Source: CAZGWJ01 sp964529445 (GTDB lineage Bacteria > Oederibacteriota > Muellerivitia > Muellerivitales > Muellerivitaceae). From it: 64,000 nt of DNA. Shown piece by piece: positions 20,198 through 29,000 of this stretch (position 1 is the first letter of the stretch; each line of letters starts with the position of its first letter). The stretch spans positions 1 through 64,000 of the forward strand of contig CAZGWJ010000001.1 in the NCBI GenBank assembly GCA_964529445.1, read 5' to 3'. The notes beneath the pieces were generated by a model, which made no database searches, was not told the DNA's origin, and worked only from the letters and a program-made list of their open reading frames with translations. Made by a program: the position numbers and the translations under genes.

Positions 20198-20219
20198 GAC
20201 ACGCCTCCTGGAACTTGAT

Positions 20220-20549
20220 TCAAAGCGCCGCACCCTGCAACAGCGCGGTCTTCAACGCGTTGGCGTTGGTGACGCCGATGAACTGCTTCACCGGCCTTCC
20301 GTTCTTGAAGACCATGAGCGTGGGGATGCTCATGATGCCATAATGACCCGCCACCTCGGGGTTCTCGTCGGTGTTGAGTTTTCCCACGACCGCCGTCTCG
20401 CCGATCTCGGAGGCCAACTGCTCCACGATGGGGCCCTGCATCCGGCAGGGGCCGCACCAGGGGGCCCAGAAATCGACCAGGACGGGCTTGTCCGAGTCGA
20501 TAACATCCTTCTGCCAGCCTTGGGTCGTGAATTCCTTCGCCTTGTTCAT
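20220..20549 (-). CDS. trxA: Thioredoxin
   Basis: 109 aa with the redox motif WCGPC ([15 protein letters not shown]), the cis-Pro ([12 protein letters not shown]) and the full thioredoxin length. It reduces protein disulfides or persulfides in the cytosol. The start at 20549 follows AAGGAGGATGTC; the open frame extends 15 codons upstream without conservation. It is between a 51-aa membrane protein and DUF2892 on the same strand and probably belongs to the ArsR-controlled unit. Confidence 0.94.
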   Translation of the reverse strand: MNKAKEFTTQGWQKDVIDSDKPVLVDFWAPWCGPCRMQGPIVEQLASEIGETAVVGKLNTDENPEVAGHYGIMSIPTLMVFKNGRPVKQFIGVTNANALKTALLQGAAL

Positions 20550-20603
20550 GACATCCTCCTTGGTTTTCCGGGCCGCCACGGCGGGCCGCCCCATGCACGG
20601 CTC

Positions 20604-20759
20604 TTACGAATGACTGACCATCGCACCCATCAGCGCCCCGTAGAAGGTGCTGATCCAGGGGTTCGAGGTGATGGGGCAAGCCCCCGAGGAACAGCCCACC
20701 AGCTTGTACCAGGTGAAGCCGAAGAGGGCCCCGATCACGATGCCGGCTGCCAGACGCAT
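20604..20759 (-). CDS. 51-aa DUF6132-like membrane protein
   Basis: A small gene starting MRLAAGIVIGALFGFTWYKL and containing CSSGACPITSNPWISTFYG. The core C-x(4)-CPITSNP-(x)ISTxYGA between two short hydrophobic stretches is what I know from DUF6132-type proteins (from memory, not searched). The start is preceded by GGAGGTAACC. It lies directly after an ATTAGTATT motif that also occurs upstream of arsR. Function unknown; the two Cys residues and neighbours suggest sulfur or redox handling. Confidence 0.8.
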   Translation of the reverse strand: MRLAAGIVIGALFGFTWYKLVGCSSGACPITSNPWISTFYGALMGAMVSHS

Positions 20760-20777
20760 GGTTACCTCCATCAGACT

Positions 20778-20786
20778 ATTAGTATT
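20778..20786. promoter_or_regulatory. Operator-like ATTAGTATT motif upstream of the 51-aa gene
   Basis: ATTAGTATT lies about 20 bp before the start at 20759. The same nonamer, in reverse complement, is inside the inverted repeat upstream of arsR. A binding site for the ArsR protein is inferred. Confidence 0.5.
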
Positions 20787-20816
20787 AACTTATGAAACTG
20801 GGCCGAAAAAAAGGCC

Positions 20817-21101
20817 TCAGGCGTCGCAGAAGATCTCCTTCATCAAGTCCACCAGTTTTCCCACCTTCGGGTTGGCCACGTCGTAGAAAGTGCGGTTTCC
20901 GCGGCGGGAGGTCTTCAGGACGCCCCGGGCCCTCATCTGCGCCAGGTGCTGGGAAACGTTGGATTGGGTGGTCCCCAGGGCCTTCGTGAGGTCCTGGACG
21001 TTCCTCTCGCCGTTCACCAGGATGGCCAGAATGGACAGTCGGATGGGATGCGCGATGGATTTCACGCAATGGGCCGCCATGTCCACCTGGGCTTTCCTCA
21101 T
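20817..21101 (-). CDS. ArsR/SmtB-family regulator
   Basis: 94 aa with a winged helix: SIAHPIRLSILAIL, then NVQDLTKALGTTQSNVSQHLAQM (recognition helix) and a wing with RRGNRTFYDV. Only two cysteines are present (Cys12 and Cys92, one near each end), with no CxC metal motif in the recognition helix. That pattern fits thiol-based sulfide or redox sensing of the BigR/SqrR/YgaV kind better than metal sensing, but this is inference. It leads the minus-strand series that runs to cydB and probably represses it together with its own gene. Confidence 0.9.
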   Translation of the reverse strand: MRKAQVDMAAHCVKSIAHPIRLSILAILVNGERNVQDLTKALGTTQSNVSQHLAQMRARGVLKTSRRGNRTFYDVANPKVGKLVDLMKEIFCDA

Positions 21102-21113
21102 GTCGACCTCCTT

Positions 21114-21133
21114 ATATTAGATAATACTAATAT
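21114..21133. promoter_or_regulatory. Inverted-repeat operator upstream of arsR
   Basis: Arms ATATTAG and CTAATAT are separated by 6 bp, about 12 bp before the arsR start, in an otherwise AT-rich leader. ArsR regulators usually bind such 7-6-7 repeats over the promoter. Confidence 0.6.
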
Positions 21134-21183
21134 TCTATTATTTGTCAAGGGGCAAATGGCGAGGATAACGGCTTAATTCAACG

Positions 21184-21243
21184 CCAACGCGAAGCCGTCC
21201 GCCTTTGGCGAGACCTCGCCATCAAGGGTTCTGGATGGCGGGC
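21184..21243 (+). repeat. 60-bp dispersed repeat, family B, copy 2
   Basis: 59 of 60 bases match 16669-16728 in the same orientation. It lies between arsR and the small hypothetical genes; nothing else recognisable is in 21134-21374 apart from a GC-rich CCCTGAGCGAGGCC segment. Confidence 0.85.
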
Positions 21244-21374
21244 GAAGTCGCGAAGAACTGCATGGATCGGAGACGGAAACGGCCTGAGATTGCCACACCT
21301 CAGACCACGCCTACCCGCCCTGAGCGAGGCCGAAGGGTCGGCGCTGAGGTTCACAATGACGGATATAGCACAAA

Positions 21375-21596
21375 TCAACCGGTCAGTTTAAGTATGCGAC
21401 CCACCGAGAGATAGGTAAGCCAAAGGCCAATAACGAACAAGAGGATTCCCAGCAGTAGAGTAATTGAGGGTCCGGGTGTCATGTCCCATATAAGAACACA
21501 TAACCATAACCCCCGTTCCATGAGTGAGAGGCCAATTACACCGAACAATACACCCAGAATAAAATCTTTTATCTTTTTTTGTGCCACAGCTCGCAT
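21375..21596 (-). CDS. Small two-helix membrane protein
   Basis: 73 aa. Two hydrophobic segments (FILGVLFGVIGLSLMERGLW and SITLLLGILLFVIGLWLTYL) are separated by a short Pro/Gly loop. The DNA is AT-richer than its neighbours. The start overlaps the end of the 59-aa gene by 28 bp on the same strand, which suggests coupling. No family recognised. Confidence 0.5.
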   Translation of the reverse strand: MRAVAQKKIKDFILGVLFGVIGLSLMERGLWLCVLIWDMTPGPSITLLLGILLFVIGLWLTYLSVGRILKLTG

Positions 21597-21748
21597 TCGT
21601 TACCGGCCCAGACCTCGTCCGGCCGGTCCTCGATGTGGACCCGCAAATACTGCAGGCCGTCGATTTCCTTGATGTTGATGACCTTGCCCACGCCGCGCGT
21701 GATCTTGTTGAAAACCTCGTCGTCCGTCTCAAAAGGGAAGTCGCCCAT
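21569..21748 (-). CDS. 59-aa hypothetical protein
   Basis: Starts MGDFPFETDDEVFNKITRG and contains VINIKEIDGLQYLRVHIEDR near the middle. It is acidic and soluble, with GC content and codon use like the host genes, unlike the overlapping membrane ORF. A GAGGTGCCTTC sequence precedes the ATG. No known family recognised. Confidence 0.55.
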   Translation of the reverse strand: MGDFPFETDDEVFNKITRGVGKVINIKEIDGLQYLRVHIEDRPDEVWAGNECELWHKKR

Positions 21749-21830
21749 GAAGGCACCTCGGGATAGAAGGGTTGTTGCGGCTATTGTACCTCAAATGAAA
21801 GAAGAATTCGGAATGAGGAACGGGAAATAG

Positions 21831-21873
21831 CCGTCTTGGCGTGGGCCGAAGGCCCTTGGCGAACTTGGCGGTG
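21831..21873 (-). repeat. Nonamer (CGCCAAG-type) repeat after ispH
   Basis: On the minus strand, CACCGCCAAGTTCGCCAAGG follows the ispH stop by about 20 bases, and another CGCCAAG unit follows after a GGGCC...GGCCC hairpin. Confidence 0.6.
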
Positions 21874-21893
21874 AAAAAAGGTTTTGGAAAGGA

Positions 21894-22721
21894 TCAGTCG
21901 GGCAGGCTTTGGATCCTCTCCACGCATTCGCGGATGAGGTAGTCGGGGGTGGAAGCGCCCGCTGTGATGCCCACCCGGGTCTTGCCTTTGAACCAGGCGG
22001 GATCGAGCTCCTGGGCCGTTTCGACGTGGTAGGTGGCGCTGGGGAGATGCGCCTCGCAGGTCTCGGCCAGTTTGTGGGTGTTGGAGGAGTTGCGTCCCCC
22101 GATCACCACCATGACCTCGACCCTGCGGGAAAGCTCCTCGGCGGATTGTTGGCGGCGCTGGGTGGGTTTGCAGATGGTGTTGACGGCCTCCACCCGGGCG
22201 CAACGCGCCTTCAGGAGGTCCACCATCTTCCCGAACTTGTCCATCAGGAGGGTGCTCTGGCAGATGACGCCGATCGCGGCGTCCGCGGGGACCTTCTCCA
22301 CGTCCTCCGGCTTGTTGACGATGAGGGGGTCCTTCATGCGGCTGGCGATGCCCTTGACCTCGACGTGGTTCGGGTCGCCCACGATGACGATGCGTAACCC
22401 CTTCGACTCCAGGTCCTGGCCCGCCTTGTAGATGCTCGTCACGAGGGGACAGGTCAAGTCCACGACCTGGTGGTCCTTTTTCAATTCCTCCAGGATATTC
22501 ACGTCCAGCCCGTGGGCCGTGATGACGACCGGGTCGTCACCGATGTCCGAGGACGCTTTCACCATGCGCTTGTGTTCGCGTTCGAGACGGGCCACTTCCT
22601 GGGGGTTGTGGATGAGGGAACCGTAGATGGCCGCGCGCGGGAGCTCCTCGGCCTTCTGGATGGCCCGTTTCACGCCGGTGCAGAACCCGGCGGCATTGGC
22701 GATGAGGATCTCCCGTGGCAT
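21894..22721 (-). CDS. ispH: 4-hydroxy-3-methylbut-2-enyl diphosphate reductase
   Basis: 275 aa. Last step of the MEP isoprenoid pathway, giving IPP and DMAPP. The three cluster cysteines are Cys14 (AAGFCTGV), Cys91 (VDLTCPLV) and Cys184 (NTICKPTQ), and the histidines in SLIHNP, TAHG and NHVEV plus Glu121 line the active site. The start at 22721 gives the normal MPREILIANAAGFCTG N-terminus; the open frame extends 30 codons upstream through a repeat. Isoprenoid supply fits the squalene genes at 40-42.6 kb, though they are not linked. Confidence 0.95.
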   Translation of the reverse strand: MPREILIANAAGFCTGVKRAIQKAEELPRAAIYGSLIHNPQEVARLEREHKRMVKASSDIGDDPVVITAHGLDVNILEELKKDHQVVDLTCPLVTSIYKAGQDLESKGLRIVIVGDPNHVEVKGIASRMKDPLIVNKPEDVEKVPADAAIGVICQSTLLMDKFGKMVDLLKARCARVEAVNTICKPTQRRQQSAEELSRRVEVMVVIGGRNSSNTHKLAETCEAHLPSATYHVETAQELDPAWFKGKTRVGITAGASTPDYLIRECVERIQSLPD

Positions 22722-22741
22722 GACGACCCCTGAACGGCTCT

Positions 22742-22768
22742 CACCACGAAGACACGAAGGCACCAAGG
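22742..22768 (+). repeat. Nonamer (CACGAAG-type) repeat upstream of ispH
   Basis: CACCACGAAGACACGAAGGC followed by ACCAAGG: three units of the same CNCNAAG family, between the divergent ispH and addB genes. Confidence 0.6.
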
Positions 22769-22907
22769 TGGAACCTGTATGATGGAAGACACGGAAACGA
22801 TCCCGGTGCAAGCTTTGGATGCGATGTCCGTGCCCTGATATATATAATGAAGCGCGGACGAATTACACCCCTTTCCGACCAACTCCTTGTCAAAAGGATC
22901 GCATCCT

Positions 22908-25900
22908 GTGACCCTTTCCCTATATAGAGGCCCTTTTCAGCCCTTCCTCGAGGAGAAACTGGTTGAACGCGTCGGTGCCTTCCGCGCGACCCATCCACGC
23001 GACGGGCTCACGGTCCTCGTTCCGAACCACCTCCTGACCCGGCACTTGCGGCGGATCCTGACCGGGCGCGAAGGTTCGCTCTTCAATGTCGGCATATCCA
23101 CGCTGCAGCATCATCTGAAGGAATCGACGGAGGAACTCTTCCTTTCCCGGGGATCCAGGCCCGTCCCGACGGGTGCCGCGTCACTTGTTCTCGAGGCTCT
23201 TTGTCCCCCGGCTTCACTGGCCGGTGGTCCTTTCGAGTCCATGGCGGGCAAACCCGGATTCCATCCCGCCATCCACAAGACGATCCTCGAATTGCAGGAG
23301 GCGATGTTCGAGCCGGTGGCATTGCGCAAAGCGGCGGATGTCCTTTCTTCGGAGGAGGGGGGGCGGACGCTGTCCTCGCGCCTGCGGACCATCGCCGACG
23401 TATGGGATTCCTACGTATCGTGGAAATCGAAGAACGGGTTCCATGATGGGACCGATGCGGCTCGCGCGGTTCTGAAAAGCGCCTCCGGGCAGGGACCCCT
23501 CTTCCTCTACGGTTTCTACGACGCCACCCGGCTCCAGGAGGCCGTCTTCGCCCATTGGGCCGGGTTCCGGCCCGTGGAGTGTTTCGTTCCCGCCATGGAT
23601 CGGGAGGCGTTCGAATACGCCCGACCTTTTGTCGAGCGCCTCAAGGTTCTGGGGGCGGAGATCCGGGAAAGCGCGGAATATCCATCCGGAGATTCGCCTC
23701 TTTCCCGCCTCCAGGCACGCTTGTTCGGTTTCGGCGGACACGAACCGGATGTCTCGCTCGAGAAGGAGGAGGCGTTCGCGGGTTCCGACTTGAAAGTGTT
23801 CCTTTGCCCCGGCGAGGAAAGGGAAATGAGGGAAGCGGCGAGGGAAATGGCCTCTGCGGCCCTGGAGGGGAACATCCCCTTGCGGGAGTGCGCCGTCCTC
23901 TTCCGGACGCCCGAAGCCTACGAGGACCTTTCGGCCCCGGTCTTCGCGACGCAGGAGATTCCCTTCGAGTGGCGGCTTTCCCATCCCCTGGGAAGAACGC
24001 CGGAAGGCCGCGTCGCGGCGGCCTTGTGGAAATGCCTGTCGGAGGATTTCCCGCGCGGCACCGTGATGGATCTCCTGTACTCCGGTTGTGTGGATCCCCG
24101 CACTTTCTCCGTGGAAGGCACCGGTTGGAATCCGGGAGCTTGGGACATCCTCTCTCGTGAAGCCCAGGTGGTGGGCGGGCTCGATCAATGGAGGACCCGC
24201 ATCGGGGCCTTGATGGACGATCTCGTGGCGCGGGAAAAGCGGGAGGGAAAACGGGAGGGAGACTCCCGCCTTTCGGACGTGGATGCCCTGCGGGGCGTCG
24301 TGGATGCCCTCGCGCGGATGGCCCGGGATCTCCCGGCGGGCGGCTCGATCGAGGAGCGTGCCGCCAGTTTCGCCCGCCTGTTGGAGAGGATCATTCTTCC
24401 GGGAGATGTCAGGGAAGCCCTGGTCAGGGCCTTCAAGGGTTTGAGGGCCCTGGAAGGATTGCCGCAGGATCAGCCGCCCTTCGCCGACCTGTTGCGAACC
24501 CTTCTGGAGGGGATCCAGGTCGAACCGCCTGGTTCGTCGGAAGGCGGGATCGGTCTTCTGCCGCTCATGGACGCGCGCGGCGTTCCCTTCGACGTCGTGG
24601 CGTTGCCCGGACTCGCGGAGAAGGGCGTACCCCGGCTGGTGCGTCCCGACCCGTTCCTGCCCGACGGCGCCCGCTTTCGGCTCAACGAATGGGCTTCGAG
24701 CGCGAAGATCGGCGCCTATATCCCGCCGAAATCCGAAAGCGCGAAGGAGGAGCGACTGCTCTTTGCCTTGGGCGTGATGGCGGCTCGCAAGCGTCTCATC
24801 CTCACCGTGCCTGTCCTGGACGTCGCGGGGGGCCAGGTTCGCTACCCGTCGGTCTACGTCCTGGAAGCCGTCGAGGCCGCCGCGGGCCGGGATCCGGCCC
24901 GATCCGGGTTCCCGAAGGGTCTGGTTCGCAACATCCGCTATGATGAGCTCGATCGGGGGGACATCGCCTCCTGCTCCGACGATCGGGAACGGCTCGTGAC
25001 GGCCATGGCGATCGCGCGCCGGGGGAACCTGGTCCCCGCATTGGCCTATATCCGACGTCATCCTTTCTATCTTCCGGGCGAAACCCTCCTGAGAGAACGG
25101 CAGGATTCGTCCGTTTTCACGGTTTTCGACGGGATGATCCGGGACAAGACCCTCCTCGGGAAGCTCAACGACCGTTTCTCGCTCGAGAAAGGCGCCTGGT
25201 CCCCCACGCGCTTGGAGACCTACGCCACCTGCCCGTTGAAGTATTACTTCCGGTACGCGCTTTCGATCCCCGTCACGCCCGAGCCCGAACAGGAACTCGA
25301 GATCGACGCCCCTTCCAGGGGTTCGCTCATCCACGAGGTCCTTGAGAAGACGTTCGCCCGGGGCCTCGAGGAGGGCTGGTTGAAGGCAAGGGACGCAGCC
25401 CAGGCCCGGGAAGCCGCCGGGCAGGAGATCGAGCGGACCCTGGATCGTTTCGAAAAGGACGGGGTCACGGGTTCCGCCGTTCTTTGGATGCGGGAGAGGG
25501 CGGTCGTGCGGGAAACCGTGATGAACACCCTGGAGGTCGCTCTTCGCGAAACGGACTGGGAGGTCGCCGCGATCGAGGCATCGTTCGGCGGGGAAGGCAA
25601 ACCCGGGTTCGCGCTCACCCTTCCCGACGGGTCCGCCGTGGAGCTCAAGGGACGCGTCGATCGCGTGGATCTCTCGCGGGACCGTCATAAGACACGAGTC
25701 GTGGACTATAAATCCGGGAGCGCGACCGCCTATCACAACAATCGCCTGGAAAAGGGGATGCACATCCAGTTGGCTCTCTACGCCCGGGCGGTCGGTCGTC
25801 TGTTCCCGGGGACCCAGCCGGGGCCGGCCGTCTACGAGTTCGTGACCCAAGGGACCCGGGACAAGGCCGTCCGAAAGGGGATCGACGAGAAGGAATGGCT

Positions 25901-26099
25901 CCGCATCGACGCGGAACTGCTGGAGGTGGCCCGCATTGTCGTGGAGGGAGTGCGCGCCGGCTTGTTCCCCGGAATGGCCGGTAATTGCCCGTATTGCGAT
26001 TATCGTCTCCTCTGCGGCACGGGCATGAAGGAAAGGGCCGAGCGCAAACAGGACGATCCGGCTATCGCGGACCTTTGCCGGTTGGAGGGCATCCAGTGA
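22908..26099 (+). CDS. addB: AddB-like subunit of ATP-dependent exonuclease
   Basis: 1063 aa. The C-terminal part is a PD-(D/E)XK nuclease (VDRVDLSRDRHKTRVVDYKSG) framed by the four Cys of an AddB-type Fe-S cluster: Cys in YATCPLKYYFRY and three in GNCPYCDYRLLCG. The N-terminal half is an inactivated helicase-like region. With AddA it resects double-strand breaks for recombination and degrades foreign DNA. I choose GTG at 22908 (AAAGGATCGCATCCT upstream); TTG at 22887 is possible. The stop overlaps the addA start (GTGA). Confidence 0.88.
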   Translation: MTLSLYRGPFQPFLEEKLVERVGAFRATHPRDGLTVLVPNHLLTRHLRRILTGREGSLFNVGISTLQHHLKESTEELFLSRGSRPVPTGAASLVLEALCPPASLAGGPFESMAGKPGFHPAIHKTILELQEAMFEPVALRKAADVLSSEEGGRTLSSRLRTIADVWDSYVSWKSKNGFHDGTDAARAVLKSASGQGPLFLYGFYDATRLQEAVFAHWAGFRPVECFVPAMDREAFEYARPFVERLKVLGAEIRESAEYPSGDSPLSRLQARLFGFGGHEPDVSLEKEEAFAGSDLKVFLCPGEEREMREAAREMASAALEGNIPLRECAVLFRTPEAYEDLSAPVFATQEIPFEWRLSHPLGRTPEGRVAAALWKCLSEDFPRGTVMDLLYSGCVDPRTFSVEGTGWNPGAWDILSREAQVVGGLDQWRTRIGALMDDLVAREKREGKREGDSRLSDVDALRGVVDALARMARDLPAGGSIEERAASFARLLERIILPGDVREALVRAFKGLRALEGLPQDQPPFADLLRTLLEGIQVEPPGSSEGGIGLLPLMDARGVPFDVVALPGLAEKGVPRLVRPDPFLPDGARFRLNEWASSAKIGAYIPPKSESAKEERLLFALGVMAARKRLILTVPVLDVAGGQVRYPSVYVLEAVEAAAGRDPARSGFPKGLVRNIRYDELDRGDIASCSDDRERLVTAMAIARRGNLVPALAYIRRHPFYLPGETLLRERQDSSVFTVFDGMIRDKTLLGKLNDRFSLEKGAWSPTRLETYATCPLKYYFRYALSIPVTPEPEQELEIDAPSRGSLIHEVLEKTFARGLEEGWLKARDAAQAREAAGQEIERTLDRFEKDGVTGSAVLWMRERAVVRETVMNTLEVALRETDWEVAAIEASFGGEGKPGFALTLPDGSAVELKGRVDRVDLSRDRHKTRVVDYKSGSATAYHNNRLEKGMHIQLALYARAVGRLFPGTQPGPAVYEFVTQGTRDKAVRKGIDEKEWLRIDAELLEVARIVVEGVRAGLFPGMAGNCPYCDYRLLCGTGMKERAERKQDDPAIADLCRLEGIQ

Positions 26100-29000
26100 C
26101 GGCGCCCCGAAAACCCGCGGATACGAAGATTCGGGAGCGCCTCGTCAGGGCGCGGGGTGTGAACGTGACCGTGGACGCCTCGGCCGGCACCGGCAAGACC
26201 CACCTCATGATGGACCGGCTTCTTTTCCTGCTGGAGGAGGAGCACGTACCTTTGCCCCGCATCGCCGCCATCACATTCACCAAGAAGGCCGCGGGGGAAC
26301 TCGTCACCCGTCTGCGCGAACGCATCGAAAAGGCGGAGCGGGCGGACGGCGCCGACCGGGCCCTGCTGCGACGCGCCCTGCAGGACCTGGAACAAGCTTC
26401 GGTGGCCACCATCCATTCGTTCTGCGCAGGCCTGTTGTCCGAATACCCCGTGGAGGCGGGCGTCGACCCCCGCTTGTCGGTCCTCGAGGAGGACCAGGCC
26501 CGGGCTTTCGAGTCCGAATGTTGGGACGGTTTCCTGCGCGCCTTGAAGGCGGAGGCGGCCCGGCCACTCCTTGATGCTTTGCACGCCGGCTTGACGCTCA
26601 CCCATGTCCAGGAGCTCAAAAGATCGCTGCTTTCGTTCCGCTCCCTGCTTTCACGGCCTGAAGCGGGGCCCCTTCCGGCACCGGAAGGGGTCCGGTCGGC
26701 CCTTGACGCGGCTGCGAAGGTTTTCGGGAGGGAGCGATCCCATTGCACCGACGAGGAGGACGCGCTCTTCGTCATCGTGGAGGGTGTTGGGGCCTGGAGG
26801 GAACGCCTGGCCGGGCTGAAGGGTACCGAACAGGCATTGGCCGCCGCTCGGCAGGGGGAACCCAAGTTCAACCGCAAGGGGAGCGAGAAGAACTGGGGCG
26901 GCAAGGCCCGCATCACAGCCGTCCGGGAAGCGGTCGCGGACGTGGCCGATGCCTGGAGGGAATACCAGACCCTCTTCGGCGAGGTCCTCCTGCGGAACCT
27001 CACGGGATTCCTCTGGGATTACCTCGACCAATACGCCGCCCGAAAAAGCGAGGCCGGTTTTCTCGACTTCAACGACCAGTTGCTCAAGACGCGCGACCTG
27101 CTCCTGCATCATCCGGAGGTGCGGGAGGCCCTGAAGCGGCGTTACGACCACCTCCTGGTGGATGAATTCCAGGATACCGACCCGCTCCAGGTCCAGATCG
27201 TCTTCCTGCTTTGCGAGGAGAGGGGCCGATCAGCCGGCCGATTCGAGGATGTCGTCCTCGAGAAGGGCAAGCTCTTCCTGGTGGGCGACCCCAAGCAGAG
27301 CATCTACCGTTTCCGGGGGGCCGACGTCGAGATGTACGAGGACGCCCGCCGCCGCGTGGCCGCCCAAGGGGGTTTGAACGAGACGCTGGGCGTTTGTTTC
27401 CGCATGAGACCCGCCTTGGTGGCCTTTTCCAATCGTTTCCTCGCCCCGCTCTTCGAGGGGAGCGGCGACTACGTCCCGCAGACGGCCCATCGCGGTGAGC
27501 CGGAGGATCCGCGTGCCATTCCGCCGCTCTGGGTCCTTTCCGTTTCGATGCCGGAGGGGAAGGTGTCAGCCGATGAACGCCGTCTCCTCGAGGCGAAGGC
27601 CGTGGCGTCCTTCCTGAAGCGGGGTCTTCTCGCGGGGGCCCACACGGTCCCGGACCGTGACGGAAAGGGCAACCATCTCCTGGGACCCGGGGACGTGGCG
27701 GTCCTCTTCAAGGAACTCTCCACCTACGAGGATGTTTACGAGAAGGCGTTCCGCGAGGCGGGCCTGCCCTATGCGGTCGTGGGAGGACGGCGCTTCTATA
27801 ACCGCATGGAGGTCGCGAACCTGACGGCGATCCTCCTGGCCCTGCGATCCCCGGCCGACGAGGCCGCTGTCGCGGCTTGCCTGCGGGGTCCCGCTTACGG
27901 TTTTTCCGACGAGGACCTTTTATCGTTCCGTCTGGCGGGTGGGCGATTCCTCTACCTGGAGGATCCGCCCGAGCTCGCAGACCCCGACGGGCGTTTCAAG
28001 GCCGCCTTCCGCCAGCTGGGCGCGCTCCACGAGGCCGCGCGGACGCTCTCGACGCCGGATATCCTGTTGCGCATCCTTCTGGACACGGCGCTCATGGCCG
28101 TGACCGCGGCCCAGCATTACGGCGAGCAACGCGTCGCCAATCTGCTGAAGGTGGTGGACCAGTCGCGGGACCTGGAGCGAAGCGGCGGCAACTCCTTCCG
28201 CAATTTCGTCGAGTGGCTTCAGGCCCGGAGGGAGGAGGCGGCGCGTGAAGGCGAGGCGCCGGGTCCGGACCAGGCGGGCGACCGCGTGACGCTTATGACG
28301 GTGCACCAGGCCAAGGGGCTCGAGTTCCCGGTCGTCGTGGTGGCGGGTGGCGGCGATTGGGACAAGGACGAATCGTTTCTCCCGGATCGCTCCAGCGGAC
28401 GGCTCGAGACCAAGCTGGGGGGTTACCGGACTTCGGGGATGGAAGAGGCGATGGGGCGCGAGGCCGCCCGACAACAGGCGGAAACGCAACGGCTCCTTTA
28501 TGTGGCTTGCACGAGGCCGAGGGAATCCCTCGTGATCCCGCTCCTGCCAGACACGGGGGAGAAGAAATTTCTGGCCCCATTTCTCGGTGCGCTCACGAAG
28601 GACGAAGGAACCCACGATCTCGCACCGGGCTTGCAAGGCCATTTCATCGCCTTTTCGGACGAGCCGGGGAAACGTGCGGACCTCGCGGCCTTCCAGGTTC
28701 TCCTGGCGAATGCGAAGGCGGACCCGAAGGCCGTTCGGAGCCTGGCGGATGCACTGGATAAGTCCGCGGAAGAGAGAAGAAACCGGATCCGGGAGCTCCA
28801 CGACGCGGGTCGACGCGTCACGGCCCACCGCGTCGCGGAGGAGGAGGGCGAGAACGCTTCGGCGTCCTCGGAAGCCATGGCGTTCGGGAGCACGGTGCAT
28901 CGTCTGATGGCCGGGGGGGTGGGTGCCAGGAAGGAACCGTCTGCGGCAACGATCCGTTCCGTGGGCTTGGCTTCGGGTCTGTCGAAGACGGCGGTTTCGG

